Shown: one piece after another, positions 17,703 to 26,373 of the stretch
Layout of the letters: the number at the start of each line of letters is the position of its first letter
Numbering within the stretch: the first letter of the stretch is position 1
DNA from: Thiohalocapsa sp964524185
GTDB lineage: Bacteria; Pseudomonadota; Gammaproteobacteria; Chromatiales; Chromatiaceae
Assembly (NCBI GenBank): GCA_964524185.1
Contig: CAZGCI010000019.1
Location: 1 to 52,021, forward strand
Direction: 5' to 3'
DNA length: 52,021 nt
Position numbers and translations under genes: made by a program
The notes under the pieces: generated by a model
What the model was told of the DNA's origin: nothing
The model's database searches: none
Seen by the model: the letters and a program-made list of their open reading frames with translations, nothing else

Positions 17703-19109
17703 TTGCTGACGAGCGGTCGGACGCCGGACGTCATCGTCATCGGTGGCGGTGCCGCCGCGCTCGCCGCCGCCATCGACGCGGCCGCGGCAGGGGCGAAGGT
17801 GCGGCTGTTGGACGCGGCGGCGCCGGCGCTGCTCGGCGGCAATACCCGCCATGCTCGCAATTTCCGTTATACACACGACACGCCGACGCCCTACACGCCT
17901 GACCGCTACAGCGCCGAGCAATTCCGCGCCGATGTGTTGCGCGCCAGTGAAGGCGCCGCCGATGCAGCGCTGCTCGATGCGCTGGTGCAGGGCAGCCGCG
18001 CCCTGCCGGAGTGGCTCGGCGCTCAGGGTGTTGCGCTGCAACGTCCAGCGCAGGGGCCGCTGCCCTACTCGCGCAAGACCGCGTTCTTCCTCGGCGGCGG
18101 CACGGCGGCGGTGCGGTCGCTGGCGGACCGAGCGCAGGCCCTCGGGGTGGAGCTCGTCGCCGGCCGCAGTGTGCATGCGCTCGTGCTGCGCGGCCGGTGC
18201 GCCACGGCGGCCATCAGCGGCGGCGAGCCCCAAGGCGCCGGCGCCTGGGTGCTCGCCTGCGGCGGTGCCCACGCCGACCCGGCCTGGCTCGCCCGCCACT
18301 GGGGCACGGCGGCCGCTGGCTTCATCAACCGCGGTACGCCGCACGCCCGCGGTGAGCTGCTGCACTGGCTGCTTGCGCAGGGTGCGGTGCCCGTCGGGCA
18401 GCCAGGGGGACTCTATCTGGTGGCCGTGGACGCTCGCTCGCCGCTCGACGACGGTGGCATCGTGACCCGCATCCGCGGCATGCCCCTCGGCATCGTCGTC
18501 GACCGCCAGGGCCGTCGCCGGCACGATGAGGGCGCCGATACCGCCTCGACCCGATACTCGCGCTGGGGTCAACGGCTCGCGGGTTATCCCAACCAGACGG
18601 GTTGGCTGGTGCTGGACGCCGCTGGCCTGCGCGCTACACCGCCAGCGCTGTACCCGCCCCTGCAGGCGCCGGGCATCGCAGCACTCGCTGCCGAGGCGGG
18701 TGTGGCGGCCGCGGGGCTCACCACCAGCGTCGCTGAGTACAACGCGCGCATCCAGCCGGGGGTAAGCCTGGAGGACAGCGCCGGCTGGCATACCCAGGGG
18801 CTCGACCCACCCAAGTCCGCCCATGCTCGGCCAATCGTCGAGCCGCCCTTTGCCGCCTACCCCATGCGGCCCGGGGTGACCTTCGCCCACCATGGCATCG
18901 CCGTGGACGCCCGCACCCGGTTAGTATGGCGCGATGGGGCGCCGCTGGATAATGTCTTCGGGGCGGGCATGATCATGGCCGCGAATCTGATCCCGCGCGG
19001 TTATGTCTCCGGGTTGGCGGTCACGATCTCGCTGGTCTTTGGGCGCATGGCCGGACAGGCGGCCGTACAGGTTGCCGACCGTGGTGGGGCCAGCCGTGGG
19101 CAGCATTGA
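17703..19109 (+). CDS. CobZ-like/TcuA-like FAD flavoprotein (precorrin-3B synthase, flavin half)
   Basis: Resembles TcuA (tricarballylate dehydrogenase) and the N-terminal half of Rhodobacter CobZ, a flavin/Fe-S protein that acts as precorrin-3B synthase (ring-contraction monooxygenase) in place of CobG. The Rossmann FAD motif DVIVIGGGAAALAAAIDAA is at the N-terminus. GGNTRHARNFRYTHD follows, with GVTFAHHGIAVDARTRLVW and GAGMIMAANLIPRGYVSGLA near the end, as in the fumarate reductase/succinate dehydrogenase flavoprotein superfamily. The TTG at 17703 gives 468 residues, close to TcuA length; a TTG at 17628 is the alternative, and neither has a clear ribosome site. It overlaps the TcuB-like gene. 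Its position inside the cob cluster, with no cobG seen, supports the CobZ role over tricarballylate use. Confidence 0.8.
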   Translation: MLTSGRTPDVIVIGGGAAALAAAIDAAAAGAKVRLLDAAAPALLGGNTRHARNFRYTHDTPTPYTPDRYSAEQFRADVLRASEGAADAALLDALVQGSRALPEWLGAQGVALQRPAQGPLPYSRKTAFFLGGGTAAVRSLADRAQALGVELVAGRSVHALVLRGRCATAAISGGEPQGAGAWVLACGGAHADPAWLARHWGTAAAGFINRGTPHARGELLHWLLAQGAVPVGQPGGLYLVAVDARSPLDDGGIVTRIRGMPLGIVVDRQGRRRHDEGADTASTRYSRWGQRLAGYPNQTGWLVLDAAGLRATPPALYPPLQAPGIAALAAEAGVAAAGLTTSVAEYNARIQPGVSLEDSAGWHTQGLDPPKSAHARPIVEPPFAAYPMRPGVTFAHHGIAVDARTRLVWRDGAPLDNVFGAGMIMAANLIPRGYVSGLAVTISLVFGRMAGQAAVQVADRGGASRGQH

Positions 19110-20232
19110 GCCGGCCGTGGACGGCGTCGTGAGTGCCGAAGCCCGCCGGCAGCTCGCCGTGTGTAACATCTGCAACTATTGCAATGGCCTCTGCGCCGTC
19201 TTCAGTGCCGCCGAGCGCCGCCGCCAACTCAGGGATGGGGATCTGGATCAGCTCGCGAACCTTTGCCACCACTGCCGCAGCTGCCTCTACGACTGTCAGT
19301 ACGCGCCGCCGCATGCCTTCGCCGTGAACTTGCCGCGGGCGTTGGCCGAACAACGGTGGCAGAGCTATGCGCGGTACGCCTGGCCGCAGGGGTTTGGGCT
19401 GTTGTTCGACGGCAGCGGGTTTTGGGCTGGGGCCATCGCGGCAGCGGTCGTGCTGCTGTTCACGCTCGCCGTGATCTTGACCGTGCCCGCCGACGTACTG
19501 TTTGCGGCGCAGACTGGGCCAGGTGCCTTCTACCGCCTCGTCCCGCTCGGCGTCATGACCACCGGGGCCGGGCTTAGCCTTGGCTTCGCGCTGCTCGCCA
19601 TCGGCCTTGGCGTGCGCCGTTTCTGGCGGGCGACGGCGCCGGCGGGTGCGTCGCAGCCCCTCACGCCTCGGGTGTGGAGTGCGGCCCTGCTCGACCTGCT
19701 GACGCTCACGCATCAGCGCGGTGGCGGCCCCGGCTGCGCAGACCTGGATCATCGCCCGTCACGGCTGCGGCGGCGCTTTCACCACGCGCTCTTCTACGGC
19801 TTCTTGCTCTGCCTGGCCGCGACACTCGCCGCCGCCGCCAAGCACCATGTGCTCGGGCAGGCCGCCCCCTATGGGCTGCTGAGCGCGCCCGTGCTGCTCG
19901 GCAGCCTGGGGGGCGTCGGCATGCTGCTGGGCGGCATCGGCATGCTTTGGCTGCGCCGCCGCGAGGACCCGACGCCGACGGACGGCCGCAGTCGCGGCGC
20001 AGATGCGGCGCTCACCTGGCTGCTGCTGGCCGTCGCCGCCACCGGCCTGGCGCTGCTGGCGCTGCGCGGCACAGCGGCCATGGGCCTGCTGCTCGCGGTG
20101 CACCTGGGCACCGTGTTGGCCCTGTTTGTGCTGCTGCCCTACAGCAAGATGGTGCACGGAGCCTATCGGGGCGCCGCCCTCCTGCGGGATGCGCAGGAGC
20201 GGGCCGTCAAGCAAGCCGGCGTGGACGTATGA
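19096..20232 (+). CDS. CobZ-like/TcuB-like Fe-S membrane protein
   Basis: Partner of the flavoprotein and equivalent to the C-terminal half of fused CobZ. Two 4Fe-4S-type clusters of cysteines occur near the N-terminus (CNICNYCNGLCAVF and CHHCRSCLYDCQ, each C-x2-C-x2-C-x3-C). About six membrane segments follow between roughly residues 105 and 365, with conserved His residues (e.g. RFHHALFYGF, LAVHLGTV) that could ligate haem, as in TcuB. The GTG at 19096 is chosen because GGGG lies six bases upstream; GTGs at 19081/19084 are alternatives. It overlaps the flavoprotein by 14 bases and cobK by four (ATGA), so all three are probably co-translated. The role in precorrin-3B synthesis is inferred from context. 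Confidence 0.8.
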   Translation: MGSIEPAVDGVVSAEARRQLAVCNICNYCNGLCAVFSAAERRRQLRDGDLDQLANLCHHCRSCLYDCQYAPPHAFAVNLPRALAEQRWQSYARYAWPQGFGLLFDGSGFWAGAIAAAVVLLFTLAVILTVPADVLFAAQTGPGAFYRLVPLGVMTTGAGLSLGFALLAIGLGVRRFWRATAPAGASQPLTPRVWSAALLDLLTLTHQRGGGPGCADLDHRPSRLRRRFHHALFYGFLLCLAATLAAAAKHHVLGQAAPYGLLSAPVLLGSLGGVGMLLGGIGMLWLRRREDPTPTDGRSRGADAALTWLLLAVAATGLALLALRGTAAMGLLLAVHLGTVLALFVLLPYSKMVHGAYRGAALLRDAQERAVKQAGVDV

Positions 20233-20999
20233 CTACCGCGACCGCAGCCACCGTCTTGATCCTCGGCGGAACCAGTGAGGGCTATGCCCTGGCGGAGGCG
20301 CTGGCCAGGCGCCCCGACCTACACGTGGTGACCTCCCTTGCGGGCCGCACCCCCAAGCCACGGCAACCGGCCGGCGCACTGCGCATCGGCGGCTTCGGCG
20401 GCGCGGAGGGGCTCGCCGCTTACCTCGTCGCCGAGCGGATTGCCGCGGTTGTCGACGCCACCCATCCCTTCGCCGCCACCATGGGCGGCCACGCCGCGCA
20501 GGCCTGTGCCGATGGGGGCGTGCCCCTGCTGCGCCTAGAGCGCCCCGCCTGGCAGCCTGGCCCCGATGACCGCTGGGAGCAGGTGACGGATTGGTACGGG
20601 GCCGTCTTCGCGCTGCGGATGCTGGGTGCCCGTCGGGTGCTGCTGGCGCTGGGCCGCCAGGAGCTGGCGCCCTTTGCCATCCTGGACGACGTCTGGTACC
20701 TGGTGCGCTGCGTAAGCCAGCCGGACCCACTGCCGGCCTTTGCCCACGCCGAGCTGCTGCTCGACCGTGGCCCCTTTACGCTGGACGCCGAGCGCCAACT
20801 GCTGGCCCAGCGCGCCATCGACTGCATCGTGTGCAAGAACAGCGGCGGCAGCGCCAGCAGCGCCAAGCTCCAGGCCGCCCGCGAGCGCGGCATCCCGGTG
20901 GTCATGCGAGCGCGCCCGGCGCGCCCGTCGGTGGCCACGGCAGCGGATGTGACCGGAGCCCTTCAGTGGCTGCACGCGGCGCTGCGCCGAGGGGATTAA
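20229..20999 (+). CDS. cobK: precorrin-6A reductase
   Basis: NAD(P)H-dependent reduction of precorrin-6A to the dihydro form in corrin synthesis. The 256 residues begin VLILGGTSEGYALAEALARR, the family's nucleotide-binding start. They include VVTSLAGRTPKPRQPAGALRIGGFGG (in two adjoining blocks), VVDATHPFAATM, and KNSGGSASSAKLQAARERGIPVV near the C-terminus, all typical of CobK/CbiJ. The ATG overlaps the TGA of the TcuB-like gene. It is convergent with cobJ, 28 bp from its end. Confidence 0.95.
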   Translation: MTTATAATVLILGGTSEGYALAEALARRPDLHVVTSLAGRTPKPRQPAGALRIGGFGGAEGLAAYLVAERIAAVVDATHPFAATMGGHAAQACADGGVPLLRLERPAWQPGPDDRWEQVTDWYGAVFALRMLGARRVLLALGRQELAPFAILDDVWYLVRCVSQPDPLPAFAHAELLLDRGPFTLDAERQLLAQRAIDCIVCKNSGGSASSAKLQAARERGIPVVMRARPARPSVATAADVTGALQWLHAALRRGD

Positions 21000-21027
21000 C
21001 GCCCGGACGCCCGCAACGCTCGCGTCC

Positions 21028-21816
21028 TCAGTAAAACCTGGGCGTATAGACCCAGCAGCGGCCATCCGGCAGCGTGATGCGCTTGGTGCGCGAGGAGCCG
21101 ACGATGACGACGGTGCGCATGTCCACCGACGCCGGGTCCAGGGCGCCCAGGGTGGTGATGGTCAGCTGCTCGGCGGGGCGGCCCACGTCGCGGCCGAGTA
21201 CGACGATGGTCGCCGGCGGCCGCTGCTCCCGAATCACGGCCAGCGCACGGGCAAACTGGTGCGGTCGGGCCTTGGAACGGGGGTTGTAGAGGGCCAGCAC
21301 CAGGTCTGCCTCGCACACCAGCGCCAAGCGACGCTCGATCTCGGTCCAGGGCTTCAAGTTGTCGGACAGGGACAGGGTGCAGAAGTCATGACCAAGGGGC
21401 GCGCCGGCCAGGGCGGCCGCGGCCTGGGCCGCCGACACGCCAGGCAGGATACGCAGCGCCACCTGCTGCCAAGCGGGATCTGCGGCCGTGTCCAGGGCTT
21501 CCAGTACCGCGGCTGCCATGGCAAAGATGCCCGGGTCGCCGGAGGAGACCAGCACAACCCGCGCCCCCTCGGTGGCGAGGGCAAAGGCGTGGCGCGCACG
21601 GTCCAGCTCCTCGCGGTTGTCGGAGGCGTGCACCTGCTGATCCGCGCGGAAGGGGCCGGCCAGGTCGAGGTAGGTCTGGTAGCCGAGCACGTCCGTGGCC
21701 GCGGTGAGTGCCGCGCCCACCGCTGGCGTGCGCTGCGCCTCCCCGCCGGGCCCGAGGCCAACGACGGTGAGGCTGCCGGTGGGCGTGTCGACGGCGCGGC
21801 GGCCGTCGCTGCTCAA
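21028..21816 (-). CDS. cobJ: precorrin-3B C17-methyltransferase
   Basis: Methylates C17 and drives ring contraction of precorrin-3B. The TTG start at 21816 overlaps the cobI stop (TTGA), giving 262 residues, near the usual 250-260. No other start fits the reading frame before the glycine-rich loop LTVVGLGPGG. Diagnostic motifs are YQTYLDLAGPF, SSGDPGIFAMAAAVLE, LPGVSAAQAAAALAGAPLGHDFCT split over adjacent blocks, SLSDNLKPW, LYNPRSKARPHQF, and the C-terminal VIVGSSRTK. It is not fused to CbiG, which fits the oxygen-dependent route. It is the last gene of cobH-cobI-cobJ. Confidence 0.95.
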   Translation of the reverse strand: MSSDGRRAVDTPTGSLTVVGLGPGGEAQRTPAVGAALTAATDVLGYQTYLDLAGPFRADQQVHASDNREELDRARHAFALATEGARVVLVSSGDPGIFAMAAAVLEALDTAADPAWQQVALRILPGVSAAQAAAALAGAPLGHDFCTLSLSDNLKPWTEIERRLALVCEADLVLALYNPRSKARPHQFARALAVIREQRPPATIVVLGRDVGRPAEQLTITTLGALDPASVDMRTVVIVGSSRTKRITLPDGRCWVYTPRFY

Positions 21817-22637
21817 GCCGCCTGCCAAGGCTCGCCGGGCAGCAGCAGCATGGAGAAGTAGGGCACCGTCGCCGGATCGATCTCGGCCAGGGGCACGCTG
21901 CGCTGGTTGACCATGGTCGCCCGCTCCACGTACAGCGCGCGATCGGCGCGGCCGAGCCGCATCAGCACCCGGCGCACCTTTTCGAAGTTGCTGCCGAGCT
22001 TCATGATGGCCGCGGCGTCCGCGTCCTGCAGGCGGCGCTCCAGCTCCGCCTCCGGCAGGGTGCCCGCCAGCACGAGCAGGCTCTGGTCGCGGTACACCAG
22101 CGGCGTGCCCACCGCCGCAGCGCTGGCCACCACGGAGCACACCCCGGGCACCACCTCGGCCCGGAAGCGCCCGGCGAGGCGATCGTGCAGGTACATGAAG
22201 GAGCCGTAGAAGAAGGGGTCCCCTTCGCACAGCGCGGCCACGTCGCGTCCCCTGGCCAGGTGGCTCGCCACCAGCTCCGCTGCCCGGTCGTAGAAACGGC
22301 GCATGGTGCCCTCGTAGTCGAAGGGCGGCGCCGGGATGCGACCGGTCACCGGGTACACCAGCGGCAGCAGGATCTGATCCGGCCGCAGGTGCTCCGCCAC
22401 GGTGGTGTAGGCATTGCCGCGCTTCCTGGGGCCGGCATAGTAGGCCACCACGGGTGCCGCACGCAGCAACCGCAGCGCCTTGAGGGTCAGGAGCTCCGGA
22501 TCCCCAGGGCCCACGCCGATGCCGAACAGCCGACCGAGGGTCTGCTCCGGGGCGTTGGCGGTGCCGACACCGTCGGTGGGTCGCTCACCGGGCTGGCCCT
22601 TGGACCAGGCGCCCGGGCGTGCGTCGAAGGGGCTCAT
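21813..22637 (-). CDS. cobI: precorrin-2 C20-methyltransferase
   Basis: Second methylation of the tetrapyrrole, giving precorrin-3A. The 274 residues carry a polar N-terminal extension of about 35, then LFGIGVGPGDPELLTLKALR, the SAM-binding start. LCEGDPFFYGSFMYL follows, with VVPGVCSVVASAAAV and MKLGSNFEKVRRVL, which are characteristic of CobI/CbiL. It starts with ATGA overlapping the cobH stop and ends overlapping cobJ, so the three genes form one translationally coupled unit. Confidence 0.95.
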   Translation of the reverse strand: MSPFDARPGAWSKGQPGERPTDGVGTANAPEQTLGRLFGIGVGPGDPELLTLKALRLLRAAPVVAYYAGPRKRGNAYTTVAEHLRPDQILLPLVYPVTGRIPAPPFDYEGTMRRFYDRAAELVASHLARGRDVAALCEGDPFFYGSFMYLHDRLAGRFRAEVVPGVCSVVASAAAVGTPLVYRDQSLLVLAGTLPEAELERRLQDADAAAIMKLGSNFEKVRRVLMRLGRADRALYVERATMVNQRSVPLAEIDPATVPYFSMLLLPGEPWQAA

Positions 22638-23278
22638 GCGACCCGATGCCCCGCGGCGGGCTCAAGACCCAGGGCATTGACGGCGGCGGCGGCCATGGCG
22701 CTGCCGCCGCGGCGGCCGCGGACGGTCACATAGGGCACCCCGCGGCTGTCGTCCGCCAGCGCTTGCTTGCTCTCGGCGGCGCCGACGAAGCCCACCGGGA
22801 AGCCCAAGATCAGTGCCGGCCGCGGTGCCCCGTCGTCCAGCATTTCCAGCAGCCGGAACAGCGCCGTCGGCGCATTGCCGATGACCACCACAGCGCCCGC
22901 TAGGTGCTCTCGCCAAAGCTCCATGGCCGCCGCCGTGCGCGTGTTGCCGAGCCGCTTGGCGAGCGCCGGGACCTCTGGATCACCCAGCGTGCAGAGCACT
23001 GGGTTCGCAGCCGGCAGCCGGGCGCGGGTGATGCCCTCGGCGGCCATGCGGCCATCGCAGAGCACCGCGGCGCCGCCGGCCAGCGCCGCGCGGCCAGCCG
23101 AACCCGCTGCCGGTGAGAACAGCAGGTCGTCGATGACATCTGGCATGCCGCAGGCGTGGGCGACGCGCACCGCGAGTGGCTCTAGGTCCGGCGGGATGCG
23201 GTCCAGATTGGCTTCGTTGCGGATGATGGCGAAGGACTCGCGGTAGATGGCGTGGGCGTCGCGATTGTATGGCAGCAT
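22634..23278 (-). CDS. cobH: precorrin-8X methylmutase
   Basis: Moves the C11 methyl group to C12, producing hydrogenobyrinate. The ATG at 23278 (MLPYNRDAHAIYRESF) gives 214 residues, the family size. The conserved AIYRESFAIIRNEA helix, VRVAHACGMPDVIDDL with the catalytic His, CDGRMAAEGI, GNAPTALFRLLEML and GFPVGFVGAAESK are all present. It is the first gene of the minus-strand cobH-I-J set, divergent from cobL over about 146 bp. Confidence 0.96.
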   Translation of the reverse strand: MLPYNRDAHAIYRESFAIIRNEANLDRIPPDLEPLAVRVAHACGMPDVIDDLLFSPAAGSAGRAALAGGAAVLCDGRMAAEGITRARLPAANPVLCTLGDPEVPALAKRLGNTRTAAAMELWREHLAGAVVVIGNAPTALFRLLEMLDDGAPRPALILGFPVGFVGAAESKQALADDSRGVPYVTVRGRRGGSAMAAAAVNALGLEPAAGHRVA

Positions 23279-23424
23279 CGGCAATGGGCTTGGCGGGCGG
23301 CGGGTTGCGGGCGTTGATGTCTTGACGCATCTGCAAACATCTCGCGCGGTCAAGCAATCTTAGGCTAACTCTACCGGCTGGTGTCAGCCGCCACCAGTGC
23401 GGCGCCCACAGAACAGCAGAACTC

Positions 23425-24747
23425 ATGTCAATGAATGCGCAATCACCGTCGCCGTCTGCAGCGGGCGCGGGCAACGCGCCCTGGCTCAGCATCGTCGGCC
23501 TCGGCGAGGATGGGTTCGACGGGCTGGGTGAGGCGAGCCTGCATGCCATCGCAGCGGCCGAGGTGGTGTTTGGTGCTCGCCGCCATCTGGCGCTCTTGGA
23601 GCAGGCGCCACCGGCGCAGCTGTCCCGGCGCGCCGCGCGGCAACAGCGCCAAGCTTGGCCGCAGCCGTTTGACCTCGCCTTCCAGCGGGTGCTTGCGCTG
23701 CGCGGCACCCCGGTCTGCGTGCTCGCCAGCGGGGACCCCATGTGGTTCGGCGCGGGGGCGAAGCTCGCCGCACGGCTGGCGCCGGGCGAGTATCAGGTGC
23801 TGCCGGCTTTATCGTCCGCGCAGCTCGCGGCGGCGCGCCTGGGCTGGCCGTTGCAGGACGTCCGGGTGCTGCGGCCGGTCTGCGCGGACCCTCCGCTCAC
23901 ACCCGAGACGGCCCTCGCGCGGGTGCGGTTGTACCTGGCCGACGGCGTCCGCCTCATTGTGCTCTCTGCCGATGCCCGCACGCCTGGGCTGCTGGCGGAT
24001 CTGCTGCAGCGTGACGGCTGGGGCGCGAGCACCATGACCGTCTTCGAACGCCTGGGCGGCGCGGCCGAGCGGCGCATCACGGCCACCGCAGCGAGCTGGT
24101 GCGAGCCGGATATCGATCCGCTCAACCTCGTTGCGCTGCACTGTCGGGCACCGGCCGACTGGACGCCGCTGCCGCGGCGCTGCGCACTGCCTGACGCTGC
24201 TTACCGACACGACGGCCAGCTCACCAAGCGCGACGTGCGCGGCCTGACCTTGAGCCGCCTCGCGCCGCAGCCCGGGGAACGGCTTTGGGACGTCGGTGCC
24301 GGTTGCGGCAGCATCGGCATCGAGTGGCTGCGGGCGGAGGATGGCTGCCGGGCCATCGCCATCGAACCGGACGCCGAGCGCCGCGCGCTGATTCGGCAGA
24401 ACGCGACGGCGCTGGGCGTGCCGGAGCTGGTGCTGGTGGCGGGGCGGGCGCCGGAGGCACTGGCGGATTTGGCGCCGCCGGATGCCGTGTTCATCGGCGG
24501 CGGACTGACGGTACCGGGCGTGGTCCAACACTGCTGGCAGGTGCTGCGCCCCGGCGGTCGGTTGGTCGCCAACGCCGTCACGGTGCAGACCGAAGCGATG
24601 CTGGCCGCCCTGCGTGAGGAACTCGGCGGTGCACTAACCCGGCTGCAGCTCACGGAGGCGGCACCGCTCGGGCGCTTCGACGGCTGGCGACCGGCGCTGC
24701 CCATTACCATTTTTGCGGCCACCAAACCGCGGGTGTCAGACGGCTAA
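23425..24747 (+). CDS. cobL: precorrin-6Y C5,15-methyltransferase (decarboxylating)
   Basis: Bifunctional enzyme that methylates C5 and C15 and decarboxylates the C12 acetate side chain. The N-terminal half (about 20-220) is CbiE-like (LSIVGLGEDGFDGLG, FGARRHLALL, VLASGDPMWFG). The C-terminal half (about 255-440) is CbiT-like, with the SAM-binding loop LWDVGAGCGSIGIEWLR and PDAVFIGGGLTVPGV. The 440-residue length is that of a full CobL fusion. It is the only + strand gene between cobH and the DUF900 gene. Confidence 0.95.
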   Translation: MSMNAQSPSPSAAGAGNAPWLSIVGLGEDGFDGLGEASLHAIAAAEVVFGARRHLALLEQAPPAQLSRRAARQQRQAWPQPFDLAFQRVLALRGTPVCVLASGDPMWFGAGAKLAARLAPGEYQVLPALSSAQLAAARLGWPLQDVRVLRPVCADPPLTPETALARVRLYLADGVRLIVLSADARTPGLLADLLQRDGWGASTMTVFERLGGAAERRITATAASWCEPDIDPLNLVALHCRAPADWTPLPRRCALPDAAYRHDGQLTKRDVRGLTLSRLAPQPGERLWDVGAGCGSIGIEWLRAEDGCRAIAIEPDAERRALIRQNATALGVPELVLVAGRAPEALADLAPPDAVFIGGGLTVPGVVQHCWQVLRPGGRLVANAVTVQTEAMLAALREELGGALTRLQLTEAAPLGRFDGWRPALPITIFAATKPRVSDG

Positions 24748-24807
24748 CGCTGATTGATTGAGCGCAGACAGCGGCTCCAACGCGAGCCCCATCCGCGCGC
24801 GGCTGCG

Positions 24808-26130
24808 CTAGCGCTCGCGTTGCGGGAACTCCCACACGATGGGTCCCACCTGCAACAGGTCCCGACCCGGCTCACCCGGCCGCTTGCCGTAGCGCAGCAG
24901 CTGGATCACGTCCGAACTGACCTGCGGGTTGGTGGTGAAGTAAGAGTGGCCGAAGGCGTCGGTGCGCTTGCCCTCGTAGACGATGATGTCGATATTGCCG
25001 AGCCGGTCCAAATAGCGCTGCGCCTCCTCGTTCACATCCTCCGGGCGCAGGTTGCCCACTCGGTTTCGACTCCGGAAGAGGATGCGTGACACCAGCAGGG
25101 CCCGGTCCATGGGCGATGAGTAGATGGTGAGTCCGCCGAGGACTGAATGCGGTAGACGGCCGCTCGGCCACATCGAAAACACGTCCGGGTCCGACGCAAA
25201 GGCCGTGACCACCTGTGAGGCAACCTCGACATCGATGTCTGGCGAAAAGAGCACGACGTTATCCACCTTGAGGCTGTCCACAGGATCACGCCCGGCGGAG
25301 AGCGACTCGGTGAACAGCTCACGCACCGCACTTAGCAGCAGCGCCGTGCCGCGGCTGTGCGCCAAGAGCTGCACACGCTCCACACCGGGTGTGGTGGCAA
25401 TGGTGCGGATGGTCTTCTTCAGGTGGTTGCGGGCGTAGTCAGCGGATTCTGTGGTGGTGGTGTAGGAGATCAGAAAGTTGCCGGTGGACGACGCCGGCCA
25501 GGTAAAAAAGGCACAGACTGGCTCCCTGCCCAAAAAGTGGCACAGCTCCGCCGCTGTGAACGCGGCGCTCGCGAAGGTCTCGTTGAAGCCATGGACGTAG
25601 AGCATGACCTCGTTGCGCGGCGAGGTGGCGAGGCGTGCTTGCACTTCTGCCTGCAACTGCTGGCGCGCGCGCTCGTGCTCTGCCAGGGTAGCGTCGCTCC
25701 GATATCGAAACCCGTCCGCGCCGATGCGAATCTCGTACGGCTCTTCCGGGAAGGCACCGAGCCGCTGCACGCGCCCGAGCGACAGGTCCAGGTCGCGGCT
25801 GCGCTCGGCGCGCTGGCTCTCTTGCTCCAGCACCGGCCAGAGCACATTCGGGCCGATCTCCACCCGTGCGGAGCCGAATTCGATGCGCTTAGCCCGTTCC
25901 TGGCCATAGGGTAGGTCGCTGTCCGGATCGGTCTGCGGAACACGGTCAGTGACATAGAGCAGGTCGACGCCCGTGGTGGCGCTGCGCGCCTCCACCGGCA
26001 GGGTCATGACTGGCTCACCGCCCGGTGTTTGATAGACCACCGGCGTCGGCATCAACTGGCGCGGTTTGCTGGCACAGCCAGCCATCAGCAGAAGACTGAC
26101 GACGAGGAGCGTGAGGGTGCGACGCAACAT
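24808..26130 (-). CDS. alpha/beta-hydrolase lipoprotein (DUF900)
   Basis: Predicted lipid-anchored serine hydrolase of unknown substrate. Start at 26130, with GGAG eight bases upstream. The first residues form a lipoprotein signal (hydrophobic LTLLVVSLLLMAGC with the Cys of the lipobox). The hydrolase core has VMLYVHGFNETFASAAF near 180, the nucleophile elbow LLAHSRGTALLL near 255 (A-H-S-R-G), and candidate Asp and His further on (FSPDIDVEV, DAFGHSYF). The 440-residue length and motif order match DUF900 proteins. It has no clear operon partner and is divergent from the AmpG-like gene. Confidence 0.85.
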   Translation of the reverse strand: MLRRTLTLLVVSLLLMAGCASKPRQLMPTPVVYQTPGGEPVMTLPVEARSATTGVDLLYVTDRVPQTDPDSDLPYGQERAKRIEFGSARVEIGPNVLWPVLEQESQRAERSRDLDLSLGRVQRLGAFPEEPYEIRIGADGFRYRSDATLAEHERARQQLQAEVQARLATSPRNEVMLYVHGFNETFASAAFTAAELCHFLGREPVCAFFTWPASSTGNFLISYTTTTESADYARNHLKKTIRTIATTPGVERVQLLAHSRGTALLLSAVRELFTESLSAGRDPVDSLKVDNVVLFSPDIDVEVASQVVTAFASDPDVFSMWPSGRLPHSVLGGLTIYSSPMDRALLVSRILFRSRNRVGNLRPEDVNEEAQRYLDRLGNIDIIVYEGKRTDAFGHSYFTTNPQVSSDVIQLLRYGKRPGEPGRDLLQVGPIVWEFPQRER

Positions 26131-26373
26131 GCGGTGCTCTCCGGCGGGCTTGGGGTAGGGCTGCGCCAAGGCGGATCGCATCGAGGCGGCGCCGCAGCAT
26201 TCTAGCGGGCCTGCGGCGCGAATGAGCACGGTACCGGCGCTGCCGAGGTATCGGCGCGGCACATCGGGTGCCGGTTGCGCGCCATCGCCCGACACGGCCT
26301 CCGACCCCGGCATCATTTCGGGTTAGCATGCGGCCCCATTGCAATCCCCGTCGCCCTAAGGAGCCATGCCTGC

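Noticed and set aside
17472..18893. Minus-strand frame of about 470 codons opposite the CobZ-like flavoprotein
   Set aside because: Arg/Gly/Ala-rich, no motif, and it overlaps a clear FAD-binding gene.
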